The position numbers were made by a program, and so were the translations under genes. From positions 26,644,822-26,708,821 of the forward strand of contig CAIIXF020000008.1 of the NCBI GenBank assembly GCA_903813345.2: 64,000 nt of DNA, written 5' to 3'. Positions 1-10,839 of this stretch are shown here, in pieces. Each line of letters opens with the position of its first letter. Position 1 is the first letter of the stretch. Below the pieces are notes generated by a model, which saw only the letters and a list, made by a program, of their open reading frames with translations, made no database searches and was not told where the DNA came from. This DNA comes from Owenia fusiformis. Taxonomy: Eukaryota > Annelida > Polychaeta > Sabellida > Oweniidae.

Positions 1-275
1 CATTATGCAGGATTTCCCCAGGGCAGGCAATGTGGAGCAGCTACCATAGGCACCAAAGTCACCTGATCAGGCTCTCGCAGAGCACTTGTGGGATGAAACT
101 GGCAGCGAAATTTATCACACAGATCCCCTATCTCAAAATTTAGCAGAGTTATATACTCCTCTGATTGAGTAGTGGGACCTTATTTCGCGTAGACAGGTCA
201 GACATATCATTGACAGCAGGCCCCGCGGGATGGATACTCTGATTGCAGCACTAGGAAGAAATACCGCATATTAGT
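1..275 (+). pseudogene. Tc1/mariner-like transposase, C-terminal remnant
   Basis: Translating with small frame slips gives the end of a Tc1-type DDE transposase: a proline-rich KSPD stretch, an AEHLWDET segment matching the usual IEHLWDELG around the last catalytic acid, then RQVRHIIDSRPR and MDTLIAALGRNTAY, which match the family's IRxLIxSMPRRxxAVIxARGGxTxY tail. The element enters from the left edge, so only about 90 residues are visible. It carries stops and is dead. The AT-rich DNA after it, ending near GAGCAACAGTGTA at about 592, may be its 3' flank and terminal repeat, but I could not pair that with a left end. The class is read from motifs; the exact family is inferred. Confidence 0.72.
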
Positions 276-644
276 GCTGTTATGGGCTGGAGGAGTAATT
301 CATCTTCATGACCTGGTGTTTAGTTTGTTTGATCCACTTTACATTAAAATTTGGATCGGGGTGTTTTGAAAATGCAAATTTTTTTAGACTACCCCATTTT
401 AAACGCCAGCAAATTTCTAAACTTAAATGTAAATATTTTTTCCGTAAAAAATGTTGATTTGTAGATTAAATATGTGTCTATGATTTGCCTAGAAAATTAT
501 TTGCTTAAACAACTCCAAATAAAAGTTGTTTTCATCCAAAAACTGAATTCTTATCTGACAAATCTAATATTCCATATTTATGAGCAACAGTGTAGATTTA
601 GAGGCTTCTATTCCTACTCCTGTACAACCAAACATGTAACATGA

Positions 645-930
645 ATTTTTGGGGGGTTATAATCCCGAAACAAGAGATTTTCTCAGAGAGGGCTTCACAA
701 TTGGTTTTAAAATCCCGTATGTTGGAAATTTGCCAAAATCGACAATGCGTAATATAACCTCTGCTTATGAACTTCCAAAGGAACTGTTAGAAAGATACAG
801 AAAGAAGTGGCTTTGGGTAGAATATCAGGTCCTTTGTCAGAAAAACCATTCAATCATTTCGTAGTTTCTCCAACGGGGGTGGTACCAAAAAGCACACCGA
901 GTAAATTTAGAAGAATCAATCATGGATATA
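645..930 (+). mobile_element. DIRS-like retroelement fossil, reverse-transcriptase entry region
   Basis: A short stretch reads like the segment just before and into the reverse transcriptase of DIRS-type tyrosine-recombinase retroelements. It has a GFTIGFKIPYVG block, an alpha-helical spacer, then a block equivalent to the family's PFxxFVVSPxGVVPKxxPxKFRxIxH. It is a broken fragment of under 300 bp with no recognisable ends or integrase/recombinase part. Family assignment rests on this one block; a BEL or gypsy relative is less likely. Confidence 0.5.
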
Positions 931-1600
931 TATTAGATAAATAAAGTTTATTACTAAAACAAGCAGAGCATTTTGCAAAGTGGGAAAAACTACAGTTGGC
1001 ATCATATGTTCTATTTTATGAACAGGTTTATTGGAAGTAAGCGGCACATTCAGATATGCCATACCCAATCATGAATAGATAAAAAAAATTGTTAATTGGA
1101 GACATAAAGTACTTTCTATCATAGATCTCCAGATCTGTAATAGCTTTATCAGGCACAATAATGCTGGAAAGTGAGAGATCCCAATCTGTTTGACCATTGA
1201 CTTTATCGTAAAAATATCAACATAACCATTGTTGGATAATTCATTTTTATTTCCTAGTATTGATCATGATGATCTTCTGACCAAACAAACCATCAAACAA
1301 AAAATAAAAGCATACCTTGATTAGCAGGTATTTACTTGGCTTGGCACTAGAACAACACCAAGGAAACAGCATAATCTGACATCCATATTTGTAAAAACTG
1401 GATAACAGCAACTCAAGTAGCAGATGTGATTCCCTAAATAAATAAACAATCATTATTTTCTAACAATTATTTTTTCTATATCAGAAATGAATTCAAATTC
1501 TTTTTTCAAAGTGCCCATCATTCAAAGCAATATATTGGGCCCAAAAAAATTCAAGATATTCTGTTCAGTGACCTTCTATTTTCTCTGACTAATATAAGCT
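931..1600. other. AT-rich gap, nothing recognised
   Basis: No convincing coding frame, terminal repeat or RNA gene is seen. The last 100 bp may be the 5' untranslated region of the LINE that follows. Confidence 0.5.
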
Positions 1601-1610
1601 TCCGGTTTCA

Positions 1611-3224
1611 ATGGCGTCGGACGTGAAATCAACAGCTCCGCTTAGCGGGGAGGATTTAGCCAATATTGAGCAAACGCTTCAGCTGCTGACTGAAGGCCCG
1701 AGAGCGGACGTGATAGAAGAGTTAGATCGAGAGCTTGAGGAAGATGAGTGCGATGTTCTCAGGGATTATCTGTTCCAAAAGGGGAAGGTAAAAGTATCTG
1801 AGTTATGTGATAATCTCTATGGCGTACTTGCTGATCGAGAGGAAGATCAGGTTCCTATAAACTTACAACCAAAGCTGCGAAAAGGAAAAAATAGAAAGTT
1901 CACGCTTTTGAATGATATTTCGGATCTATATCTGTTCATAACGGATAACAAAAGCTTCCCCAGATCTATACTCAGTACAAACAGATTCCTTCCCGATGTC
2001 ATCGGCAATAAGGAATTGCGTCAAAATGCGTATCGCAACGAGCGTAATGCAACAGTGGATATAAACATAACAATGCTAACCCAGCGAATTGTGGAACTTG
2101 AAGCAGATAGAGATAGCCATAAAAAGGAGATAAAGGACTTGAAAGATGAGGTAGGAACGCTATTTTCGAAACTTTCTAAACTTCAGGTCGATGTGACCAA
2201 TTTCGTCAAAACATGTACTTGTACATGTAAACAATCCGAGGTGCCAGTAACTGGTACTCTGCCAAAACCCCTGATCCAAGCCAATTCCAAGCCACAAACA
2301 ATCCCAATTAGTAAGGCGACTACTCTTGAGGAAATAGTGAGTGAACAACAACAAATGCTCGAGTTTGCCAAACAACGCGTTAATGAAGTCAATAATGCCA
2401 AAGTCTCCAAGTCCAGGACTGTTAATCCCGAAACAAGCGACTCGTTTTTGTCGCTTACTGAAACTGTTATCAATACATGTGTAACGGGTGCCAGCACACC
2501 TAATAAACCCGCATCATCTGTTAAAGCAAAAGACCATGGTTATTCTAAGACTGATCATCCGACCCCAGCAATAGCGCCCGATCCACATAATACATATTTT
2601 ATTACCGATTCAACGCCCATCGAAGTCCCAGGGACCAACAAGATCTCTTCCCAGTCCAAGACAATCAAAGAAACCCCTTCAACGTTCAGTGAAGTGTTAA
2701 ATTCGCCATCTAATGTATCGGACAATGCCAGTCATTTACCAGGGAAAGAATGGATGGTTTGGGCAAGCAATCAAACGTATAAAAAACAGAAAATTGCCGC
2801 AAAATCTGCTCACGTCTCACCACCTACTCAACCAGCCCCACAATCACAAAACGCAAGAGCTCTACGAGGTGCACCTGTAGACAACAATGTCTACTCCAAG
2901 AGAACTATAAAAGGAAAACAGTTCGAACGCTATAAATATCTCTATTTGGAAAATGTTTTTCAAGATGAACACGACACTGATGATGACATCTGTGATGATG
3001 TCATAAAATTTGGCTATGAACACGGTGTTAAAATAATGTACTGTCACGTGGTCCACAATAGAATGTCGTATACCCATGTGGGATGTAAAATTGCTGTAGT
3101 GGAGTCCAACTTTCAACAGACTATGATTATTGATTGGCCGGATCCTATTGTCTGTAGGGAATGGCAAAACTGGAATGAATATCGAAGGATTAGAGGTGGA
3201 ACTCTTAATGCCTATGATCAATAA
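1611..3224 (+). CDS. LINE ORF1 protein (coiled coil, RNA-binding type C-terminus)
   Basis: A 537-residue open frame starts at ATG 1611. I read it as the nucleic-acid-binding ORF1 protein of the non-LTR element whose ORF2 starts at 4174. Residues about 1-120 are helical and acidic. Residues about 145-185 form a charged coiled coil (TQRIVELEADRDSHKKEIKD), followed by a CTCTC cysteine cluster. Residues 200-430 are a Ser/Thr/Pro-rich low-complexity linker. The last 110 residues form a compact domain with HVVHNRMSYTHVGCKIAVVE and a WPDPIVCREW end, which resembles the C-terminal domain of ORF1 proteins in many invertebrate LINEs. No stop or frameshift interrupts it. The name of the C-terminal fold is inference. 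ORF1 and ORF2 could belong to different elements, because 950 bp separate them. Confidence 0.7.
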   Translation: MASDVKSTAPLSGEDLANIEQTLQLLTEGPRADVIEELDRELEEDECDVLRDYLFQKGKVKVSELCDNLYGVLADREEDQVPINLQPKLRKGKNRKFTLLNDISDLYLFITDNKSFPRSILSTNRFLPDVIGNKELRQNAYRNERNATVDINITMLTQRIVELEADRDSHKKEIKDLKDEVGTLFSKLSKLQVDVTNFVKTCTCTCKQSEVPVTGTLPKPLIQANSKPQTIPISKATTLEEIVSEQQQMLEFAKQRVNEVNNAKVSKSRTVNPETSDSFLSLTETVINTCVTGASTPNKPASSVKAKDHGYSKTDHPTPAIAPDPHNTYFITDSTPIEVPGTNKISSQSKTIKETPSTFSEVLNSPSNVSDNASHLPGKEWMVWASNQTYKKQKIAAKSAHVSPPTQPAPQSQNARALRGAPVDNNVYSKRTIKGKQFERYKYLYLENVFQDEHDTDDDICDDVIKFGYEHGVKIMYCHVVHNRMSYTHVGCKIAVVESNFQQTMIIDWPDPIVCREWQNWNEYRRIRGGTLNAYDQ

Positions 3225-3299
3225 GTCAACCAGAACAATGGCAACGCCAAAGCGTAGCGAATCCCATCGAACAGAAATGGCTGGCATTTTTACAAACGA

Positions 3300-4020
3300 A
3301 ATATATAGCAAATATCATAAAAACACACCAGAAAGGCCACCATTTTCAAAATGGTTGCTCACTAGCCAAGTTGTCATCAGAAGAAATAAATATGCTTTTA
3401 AGTAGCCACCTATAAAATTTTTGAAAAATCGCACACATGTACTTGTAAAATAACACACATAAAAATGGTGGCTATTTTTCAAAATGGCCGACTACTCCCC
3501 AAAGTTTTATTAGACAATGTGCCATGCTTAGAGTATTCACATATCAAATATGAACAAAATCGCTCCACTACTTTTCGAGTTATAGTAAAATATGTTAAAA
3601 TGGCGGCCATTTTTCAAAATGGCCGCCTTCTACCAAAAGTGTCTTTAGACAGTGTGCAATGTTTATAGTATTCACATACCAAATATGAAAAAATCGCTCC
3701 ACTACTTTTCAAGTTACAGCAAAAATCGTAAAATAACGAGTAAAGGCCGCCATTTTTCAAGATGGCTGCCATGTGCTTTTTTAATATCTACATTTGTAGC
3801 TTTATTAATGTCCTTTATAATTTTTTTACACTAAAAACATATTGCTATTACAGTTTTACATATTGTACCTAAATTACTGTAAAATCGGCACTAAAATGGC
3901 CGCCATTTTGAAATGAGCGGCCATTTTGAAAATCGGCTTTCGAGCAGAACTTCTACCTCCATAGGGTATATGTGTACAAAATATGAACAAAATCGGGCCA
4001 ACGGTATTTGAGTTATTGCC
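3300..4020 (+). repeat. AAATGGCNGCCATTTT-rich tandem repeat between LINE ORF1 and ORF2
   Basis: Units of roughly 130 bp recur with the palindromic core GGCCGCCATTTT/AAAATGGCGGCC, followed by a conserved TATTCACATA-CAAATATGAA-AAAATCGCTCC block (near 3533, 3670 and in altered form at 3970). The stretch separates the two LINE ORFs. It may be an insertion or an unusual intergenic spacer of the element itself. Confidence 0.6.
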
Positions 4021-4115
4021 CGGACGGACGGACAGACGTACGGACGGACGTACGTACGGACGGACGGACGTACGTACGGACGGACGGACGGACGGACGGA
4101 CGGACGGACGGACGG
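4021..4115. repeat. CGGA/CGTA tetranucleotide microsatellite
   Basis: Nearly pure GGAC/GTAC tetramers. The array is followed by TCCCTCCGAACTTCGTTCGATGGGA, written here in two halves: TCCCTCCGAACTTCG and TTCGATGGGA. That is a small hairpin often seen at the end of such arrays in molluscan-type repeats. Open frames on both strands here are artefacts of the tetramer. Confidence 0.85.
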
Positions 4116-4173
4116 AGGCGTTCCTTATATCCCTCCGAACTTCGTTCGATGGGATAATAAACGCTAAATCACA

Positions 4174-7100
4174 ATGAAAATCACAATGAAACACCTGATC
4201 ATTCTATACTGTATATTAATAATGGTAATTTTTACTCAATGGAATGCAAATGGTATACACTCATCAGAGATTTATTTGCGTGAATTGCTAAAAAGAAGTC
4301 ATATTGTCGCAGTGTCAGAACATTGTTTATATGAATGTAATCTAAACAAGCTTAATGATATTGATCGTGATTTTGAGTGCTTAGCATATAGTAGCTCATT
4401 ACTTAACCCTATGAATTGTGGAATTAGCTGGGGACATGGCGGAATAGCCCTTTTTTGGCGTAAAACGTTTAAAAATGCCATATCGCCAGTGCGAGAATTC
4501 TGCACGGATAGAATTGCATGCATAAAAATTGAAGGTGATACGTCTCTGTATGTCTTTTCGGTATATCTGCCTCAGGCATCGTGTAAAAATGAGAGCTTTG
4601 AGGATGTTGTTATTTATTTAGAAAACTGTATATATAAATGTGTAGCTACGGGTTATGTAATTTTACTTGGTGATATAAATGCAAATTTTGGTAACTTATT
4701 TCAAACCAAAAGAGCGCACGGTACATGCACTGTAAATGGTAAAATGATGTATAATTGTATGTTGCGTAATGGGTTAACATCTCTTGATTTGCAAAGTCGA
4801 ACAAGCGGCCCTTGCTATACATATGAATCAGGTACTGGGTACAAATCATATATAGATCATATACTGGTGTCCGAAGAACTACTACCTGCGTGTTTAAGCT
4901 GTAAAGTACTGGCAGATAGTTTTACAATTGGATGTGGTCATCTTGCTATAGAATCTGAAATTGATCTGCCATCTATTTTAATGCAAAAAAGTTCTCCTTG
5001 TGCGTCAATCAAGCCAAGTTTTGCATGGCATAAATTAACAGATCAATTAAAGGGTGATTACACAAATGATGTTGATACTCAGGTAAAGAGATTAATTAGC
5101 GATATTTCCAAGCTTAATGTTATCGATATGGCAGTAATTGATGCCTACTTTTCCAGGTTAGAAAATCTCTTATTAGAGAAGTCAAACTTATGCGTGCCAA
5201 TTAAGCAATTTTGCAAGCACCAGAAACCCTTCTGGAATGTGGAGCTTACTGAACTTGTGCGTAAAAGGAAGCTTGCTTGGCGCGAATGGGTTCGGGCTGG
5301 TAGGCCCAGAGATTGCTCAAATGTTTTTAGACGTGCTTTTAAAAATGCGAAACGTGCCTTTTCAAAATTGTATAATCTAATGAAAAATGAGTATGAACTG
5401 GCACAGCTCGACAACTTGTACTATGCTGATGATTTAGATCAGAATATGTTCTGGCACCTTGTAAACAAAAGTAGATTATATGTTAAAAAATCGGGTAAAT
5501 CAATCAGAAATGATAATGGTCAAGTAATTACGGATCCAGTGGAAGTATGTCAAGAATGGAAACTGTATTTTAGTCGATTAGCTTCTTACGACAAAAGAGA
5601 CATCTTTAATTCAGACTTTGAACAATATGTAAATGATGATATTTCAAGGATGGAATTGAATTGTATGAATAATTTTGATGGCATTTTTGACAATGGTATA
5701 TCCGAATGTGATGTTAAGAAGTCAATAGGGAAACTAAATATGAAAAAAGCAGCTGGCCACTACAGTATCAATTCTGAACATGTAAAATACGCTGGTGAAA
5801 ATATTGTGTCTTTGCTCACCATTTTATTTAATGCAATGATCGCAAATGTATATATACCTGAGAACTTCTGCTTAGGGATCTTACTGCCATTGCTCAAATC
5901 TGGTAACAAAGATTCTCTTAATAAGGATCACCATCGTGGGATAACTCTTATGACAATTTTTCGCAAGATTTTTGATAATATTGTTCTTTGGAAAATTACT
6001 GGTGTACTGCAAGGTCGCATACCGCAATTACAAGGTGCGTTTATTAAAGGTTGCTCATCCTTGCAAACATCTCTAATAGTGCAAGAAGCCATATCTCATC
6101 AAGAAAATGGCACAATTATGGCTTTAATGGACATTAAAAAGGCCTTTGACAGTACATGGATACGAGGCCTGTTCCATAAGTTATATAATTGTGGTATAAA
6201 TGGTTTATGTTGGAGGCTCTTGTATCAATCATATAACAAGTATAAATGTAAGGTTTTTGTAGATGGTATTTTATCGGATACTTTTCCTGTTAATAGAGGT
6301 GTTCACCAGGGCGGGATATGTTCTATGTTTCTCTACCAGTTCTTTATAGCAGACCTTTTGCAACAACTGGTAGATTCGGCAAAAGGAGTAAGAATTGGTA
6401 AAACGTCTGTAGCATGTCCAGCATACGCTGATGATATTGCCTTAATTGCAAACAATCCAGAAAATCTAAATGCTCTGTTGAGCATTGCTGACATGTATAG
6501 TAAAAGGTGGAGGTTTGAGTTTCATCCAGGAAAATATGTAGTGCTTAGATTTGGTACAAACAAAAATGCTTTTTGTGAATGCAAATTAGGAGAGAATATT
6601 CTAAAAGTAGAAAAATCTGCTACACATGTTTGCATACCTTTAGGCAAAAGCTCAGAGCATGTATCAAATTTGATTTCACGCAGTAAAAGAAAATTCTTTT
6701 CTCTGCTTGGTTTAGGAGCAAATGTAGGAGGCTTAAATCCTCTGCTAGCTTCCAAGTTATACTGGATTTTTTGCTTCCCAACAATGACGTATGGCAGCTC
6801 TGTAACGCAATATTCAATAACCGAAATTGAGTCTATGGAGGATGCACATAGATCCATTGGCAAGAGAATACAAAGCTTCCCGGTAAATACCCCTGACCCG
6901 ATGGCGATAAAACCACTCGGATGGCTTTCAGTTCAAGCGCGAATCGATGTAGATCGCCTTATGTTCATCTGGTTCGTCTTATCGTTACCGGTACAATGTA
7001 TTTATAAAATTGTATGCATTTATCGACTGTTGAGTATAATCCACATTGGAACCTATCGCTCAAGTAAATCTCCATTGGTCTCAATGTGGGAAACAACAAT

Positions 7101-7653
7101 GAAATACGACCTACATGGGGACGTTTTGAATATGATAACTACTGCTAAGACACCACTCAAATGTGTCTGGAAGAGAAAAGTCATGAACGTTGTCAAGTCG
7201 TTTGAGATGAGACGCTTTTTCGTTCTTAGCTCCTTATATCCAACACTGAGACCAATTTTGAGATGTTTCACTGTTTTAAAACCATTTTTATGGTGGGAAG
7301 TTGCCAGGCGTTTTCCAAGACGCTTACCACAATGTAAAGTTATAATGAAAATGATATCAGGAACATACAGGATATTGAATTACGGACAACCAATGTCTGA
7401 ACGAGTATGCTTACTATGCAATTTAAATGTCACTGAAGACGTACAGCATTTTTTACTATTGTGCCCAGCGTATATAGATATAAGATACAATCTATTTAGT
7501 GAATTATATAAACTAGGAGTCAACAACTTTTGTGAATTCATATGTTTCATTTTCGGTGGAGGGAGCGAATATGATCCTGAAATAATGCTTCCATTGCTGG
7601 ACATGATATATGAAATGCACAAAAGAAGGGATTACCTTCTTAAATCCTTGTAA
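4174..7653 (+). CDS. LINE ORF2: APE endonuclease and reverse transcriptase
   Basis: This 1159-residue open frame carries the full enzymatic set of an APE-type non-LTR retrotransposon. The N-terminal endonuclease shows TQWNANG and a catalytic SEHCL, then LLGDINANFG, YIDHILVS and CGHLAIESEI. The reverse transcriptase has HHRGITL, motif A LMDIKKAFD (catalytic Asp about 653), GVHQGGICS, and motif C AYADD (751-754). The C-terminus has a CCHC knuckle, C1079-x2-C1082-x9-H1092-x4-C1097. The frame is open throughout and the length is normal for ORF2. Departures from the family include AGHYSINSEH where AGxDxIxxE is expected, and GGICSM for GGVLSP, so activity is uncertain. The clade is unresolved; the knuckle fits I, Jockey or L2-type groups. 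Confidence 0.88.
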   Translation: MKITMKHLIILYCILIMVIFTQWNANGIHSSEIYLRELLKRSHIVAVSEHCLYECNLNKLNDIDRDFECLAYSSSLLNPMNCGISWGHGGIALFWRKTFKNAISPVREFCTDRIACIKIEGDTSLYVFSVYLPQASCKNESFEDVVIYLENCIYKCVATGYVILLGDINANFGNLFQTKRAHGTCTVNGKMMYNCMLRNGLTSLDLQSRTSGPCYTYESGTGYKSYIDHILVSEELLPACLSCKVLADSFTIGCGHLAIESEIDLPSILMQKSSPCASIKPSFAWHKLTDQLKGDYTNDVDTQVKRLISDISKLNVIDMAVIDAYFSRLENLLLEKSNLCVPIKQFCKHQKPFWNVELTELVRKRKLAWREWVRAGRPRDCSNVFRRAFKNAKRAFSKLYNLMKNEYELAQLDNLYYADDLDQNMFWHLVNKSRLYVKKSGKSIRNDNGQVITDPVEVCQEWKLYFSRLASYDKRDIFNSDFEQYVNDDISRMELNCMNNFDGIFDNGISECDVKKSIGKLNMKKAAGHYSINSEHVKYAGENIVSLLTILFNAMIANVYIPENFCLGILLPLLKSGNKDSLNKDHHRGITLMTIFRKIFDNIVLWKITGVLQGRIPQLQGAFIKGCSSLQTSLIVQEAISHQENGTIMALMDIKKAFDSTWIRGLFHKLYNCGINGLCWRLLYQSYNKYKCKVFVDGILSDTFPVNRGVHQGGICSMFLYQFFIADLLQQLVDSAKGVRIGKTSVACPAYADDIALIANNPENLNALLSIADMYSKRWRFEFHPGKYVVLRFGTNKNAFCECKLGENILKVEKSATHVCIPLGKSSEHVSNLISRSKRKFFSLLGLGANVGGLNPLLASKLYWIFCFPTMTYGSSVTQYSITEIESMEDAHRSIGKRIQSFPVNTPDPMAIKPLGWLSVQARIDVDRLMFIWFVLSLPVQCIYKIVCIYRLLSIIHIGTYRSSKSPLVSMWETTMKYDLHGDVLNMITTAKTPLKCVWKRKVMNVVKSFEMRRFFVLSSLYPTLRPILRCFTVLKPFLWWEVARRFPRRLPQCKVIMKMISGTYRILNYGQPMSERVCLLCNLNVTEDVQHFLLLCPAYIDIRYNLFSELYKLGVNNFCEFICFIFGGGSEYDPEIMLPLLDMIYEMHKRRDYLLKSL

Positions 7654-7800
7654 ATAATAGCATGCTCTGACATATGAGCATATTAATTTTGCTCATCTAA
7701 CATACATATAACTTGTAGTATTTTTCGTATATTTATTTTTGTAACATATTTATGTATATGTACTCATCTTGTAGATGGTAAATAAAATAACATAACATAA

Positions 7801-8800
7801 AGGTCAAAACAGAACTCAGTTTAAGATAGATCTGCAGGAGAATTTTTGGCTTTGTATAAAAAATCTAGTACTCACATACCAAGGTACGTGGGACAAGATA
7901 CAGTCTTTGAAGGGTTTAAAAATATTGAAATTATCATGGGCATAGCGCTGTTTACGCCAGGTATGCAGTGGTGTACCAAATGAATTTGAGAGAAATATGT
8001 TTGGAGGTTGTTTTGTGTATTATTCTTAAAAAATACACTGTCTGTTCACTTTTAAAGTTTAAAACTTTTATATTTTTAGACTTTTGAAAAATTCCCGGGA
8101 GCGGGATGGATATATTATATCTGCCCGCATTTGGCCTGGAGCGGGACATATATAATATATCCTGCTCGCTCCTCAGATATGAAATATATTCCCGGGTGAT
8201 ATCTTCCTCAAACCCACTCAAGTATGAGATACACAGCTATATGTCACCTGAAATTCAAAATGAACCCTGTAAATATGATTCATCGATTGGTAAATTCTTA
8301 TTCGAATTGAGAAAAATGAAAAAAAAGTATGAAGAACATGTGATTTACCCACCTTTCAAACGCAATTTATGTAAAAAAAAACAGATCCAATGTACAACAT
8401 TTCTGTACACTGTTTAGCAATGATGCCTTCCTAATATATAGCATTGTAGTTTGATACCTTAAGTTTTGATAAATCAAATACAATAAGCTTTCTCATGCAT
8501 GTTTGTTTTTATCTATTACATCCGGTTGCGCATGTGCAACGCAATGTTTAAGTAAGTCAAACCAATTAGCATAAATTTCTAGATTTTTTACTTTTCAATG
8601 CAAAACAAGAACATATAAAGTGTGTTGAGTTATTCTATTTGAATAATTTGATGAGCATGTTGGAGTTATTCAAGGTACTGTACATGTAGGTTGAGCTGAG
8701 AACACTTGAAAACATTGCTACCGGAAGTGAAAGTTTGAAACTTTCCAAAGAAAGTTTTTCTGAACTTTTTTCCAAAATAATTTATTTTAATCGCGAATAA
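7801..8800. repeat. AT-rich gap with one MITE arm and a palindrome
   Basis: Around 7848-7915 the string TTTGTATAAAAAA..., GTACGTGGGACA and GATACAGTCTTTGAAGGG matches the left arm of the inverted-repeat element at 42536. Positions 8098-8172 form an imperfect palindrome (GGAGCGGGATGGATATATTA against its reverse complement). No gene is seen. Confidence 0.5.
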
Positions 8801-8805
8801 ATCGA

Positions 8806-9830
8806 GTGTTCAAGAGCATCTACTCGAGTAGGATAATTCACACGAGTCCCAACACTACTAGTGGAGACCATACTCGATCAATGATCATACAAGATGTAAA
8901 CGATTCTCAATATTTCTCAATCCTTGGTGATAAAGCAACTGATGCGGCCACTCACGAACAGATGGCCCTATGCGTGGGCTATAAGAAAACATATCCTAAC
9001 AAACCGTCCATTTTAAAAGAAAATGTATTAGAATTTATGAATGCCCAGATGGCAAATTAGACTCCAAAGGATGAGAACAGCTTGATATAAACAAACTGGC
9101 AGGCCAGGGGTATGATGGAGCCAGTGCAATGGCAGGCAGACACAATGGAGTCCAAGCCAGATTACTGCACCCAGGGCATTGTATGTCCACTGTCAGGCAC
9201 ACGTTTTAAATCTTTGTACATGTTGTATAGCACACTCATGCAAGGATATGCCTCTGGTCAGAAATCTCATGGATACTGTCCAACAAATCGCATTTTCCTT
9301 CAAGTACAGTGCAAAGTACATCCCAAGACTACAAGAAGAAATTGCTCAACAGCCCAATGCCAGTAGGCAACATATGATTGAAACACTGTGTGGAACTAGA
9401 TGGGCTTCACAATCTGAAGCTCTTACAACCTTCAAAGTTCACTTTGATGCAGTGGTTACAACACTTGATTCACTCAGTGGAGATGGAGATGGCAAAGCTA
9501 GGGGTATTCTGCATCTATATGGCAATTTGACTCCATATTATCTCTTGTTGTCTGTGAACATGTTCTCAGCATTTTGGCCCCCCTCTCTGAACTTTTACAA
9601 GGGAAACAGATGGATTTGATGAAATCATTGGACGAGTCTGTGGTTGTAAATATTTGGATTCAGAATGAAAGAGAAGTTGATGAGGTGTGGTCTCTATATG
9701 ATGTAGTTGTAGAAATTGGACAGTGTCAAGGCATGCAGCCAAATATAGCACGGAGGTGTGCTGGTCAAATGCAAGGTACAGGCAAAATATTGATAACTTT
9801 GAATGCAGAATGATCATGATAAATATTACA
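8806..9830 (+). pseudogene. hAT-type transposase (DUF4371 class), broken
   Basis: Read across three frames, this encodes the middle of a hAT-superfamily transposase of the DUF4371 type. It has YFSILGDKATDAATHEQMAL (the family's ADEATD catalytic-Asp block), then LAGQGYDGASAMAGRHNGVQ, then YVHCQAHVLNLC, then ETLCGTRWASQSEAL with the conserved TRW, then a C-terminal stretch ending near PNIARRCAGQMQ. Frame changes near 9060-9180 and 9570 and a stop after the first block make it a pseudogene. The N-terminal zinc finger and the C-terminal dimerisation domain are not seen in this stretch. The TTF/BED finger at 10604 may come from a related element. Confidence 0.75.
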
Positions 9831-9904
9831 AAATGATACTAGTTATATTCATATTTTTATAAATATTGGTTTTCACAATTACAAGTCAATACTACTTGTA
9901 GATA

Positions 9905-10480
9905 CCCTATTGAAAAACCACTATTCCCCAGAACACTAATAATTGCTGAACGTTATCGATTTTACAAACGGGGGCACATTAGTAGATTCTGTCGTCATAA
10001 AAAGACAAAAAATGAATAAAGGATTGTCAAAGGACAATTGAAAAAAAACAGTGAAACGGGTAGTAGATACAGATTCAGCATGCAATGGACCAAGTTTAAA
10101 AAATTCAATTCAGGGCATACAATGCTATTTGGACGACTTTTTTAATAACAGGCATGAATGAAAAAGACCACATTCAAAACCTTGATAGAGCGCTCACACG
10201 TTTGATGAAAATGGACTCGGGGCTCGAAAGAAGAAATGTGAATTCATGAAAGACTCTCTACATTATTTAGGACACATAATCGACAAAAATGGACTACATC
10301 AATCACCAGAGAAAATCGAAGCTATAAGCAGTGCCAAGGCCCCCAAGGATGTGAAACAATTGCAATCATTCCTTGGTTTGTGTCAATATTAGGCGCGTTT
10401 CATCCCTCGATTATTATCAATTCTCGCCCCTTTGTACAAATTACAAAACAAAAGCGTAAAACCAGTCATACCCAACAAGA
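9905..10480 (+). mobile_element. Ty3/gypsy-like LTR retroelement fossil
   Basis: Short matches to a Ty3/gypsy element of the kind common in invertebrates: a capsid-side fragment near 9905-9975, then part of the reverse transcriptase with its YLDD box and the LGLCQY region near 10110-10390. It is old, much shortened and broken in several places. No LTRs were found. Confidence 0.6.
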
Positions 10481-10603
10481 GGCAGGTACAAGTAGTGCCA
10501 TAGCAAATAAAACTCAAGCAAACAATGATATGAGGCCCAAGAAACCAAATCCAAATAGGAAAGTAATCATAGCAGGAAACATAAATAAATAAATACATTC
10601 AAA

Positions 10604-10815
10604 TTGTGGAAATTTAACCATCTCTGTTTTACTTTTAATGACAAAATACATGTTGAGACAATGTTTTGTGATGTGTGTCGTAAATATAACCCAAATAAAA
10701 CTCTTAATTTTGTTACTGGAACAACAAACATCACAAAGTTTGCTGCTTTAAAACATGTTAATAGTGATGGCCACAGATCATCCTGTGCTGCTCATGATGC
10801 TTCTACTAAAAAGGC
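10604..10815 (+). pseudogene. TTF/BED-type zinc finger remnant of a hAT-like transposon
   Basis: The frame reads W-x-FNHLCFTFND, MFCDVCRKY, FVTGTTNITKFAALKH and NSDGHRSSC. This is the pattern of the TTF-type (BED-like) N-terminal finger of DUF4371/zinc finger 862-like transposases: Cys-x2-Cys, then an ALKxH helix and a second His and Cys. Only about 65 residues survive. The frame then runs into the GGGAC-rich hairpin repeat, so everything after 10815 is repeat-encoded nonsense. It is probably a different copy from the broken hAT at 8806-9830, from which a retroelement fossil separates it. Confidence 0.5.
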
Positions 10816-10839
10816 ACAAAATACCTCCCACCAATGGAA

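Larger units (their letters stand above)
1480..7800 (+). mobile_element. Non-LTR retrotransposon (LINE), apparently near full length
   Basis: It spans a short 5' flank, ORF1, a repeat-filled spacer, ORF2 and a 145-bp 3' UTR ending in AAATAAAATAACATAACATAA, here written AAATAAAAT and AACATAACATAA. That short-repeat tail replaces a long poly(A). Boundaries are approximate: I found no clear target-site duplication. Confidence 0.6.

Noticed and set aside
3874-4194. Minus-strand frame encoding SVRPSVRP repeats
   Set aside because: Translation of the CGGA microsatellite; no domain and no conservation expected.
8106-8417. 103-residue plus-strand frame
   Set aside because: It spans a palindromic repeat and AT-rich DNA, with no recognisable domain.
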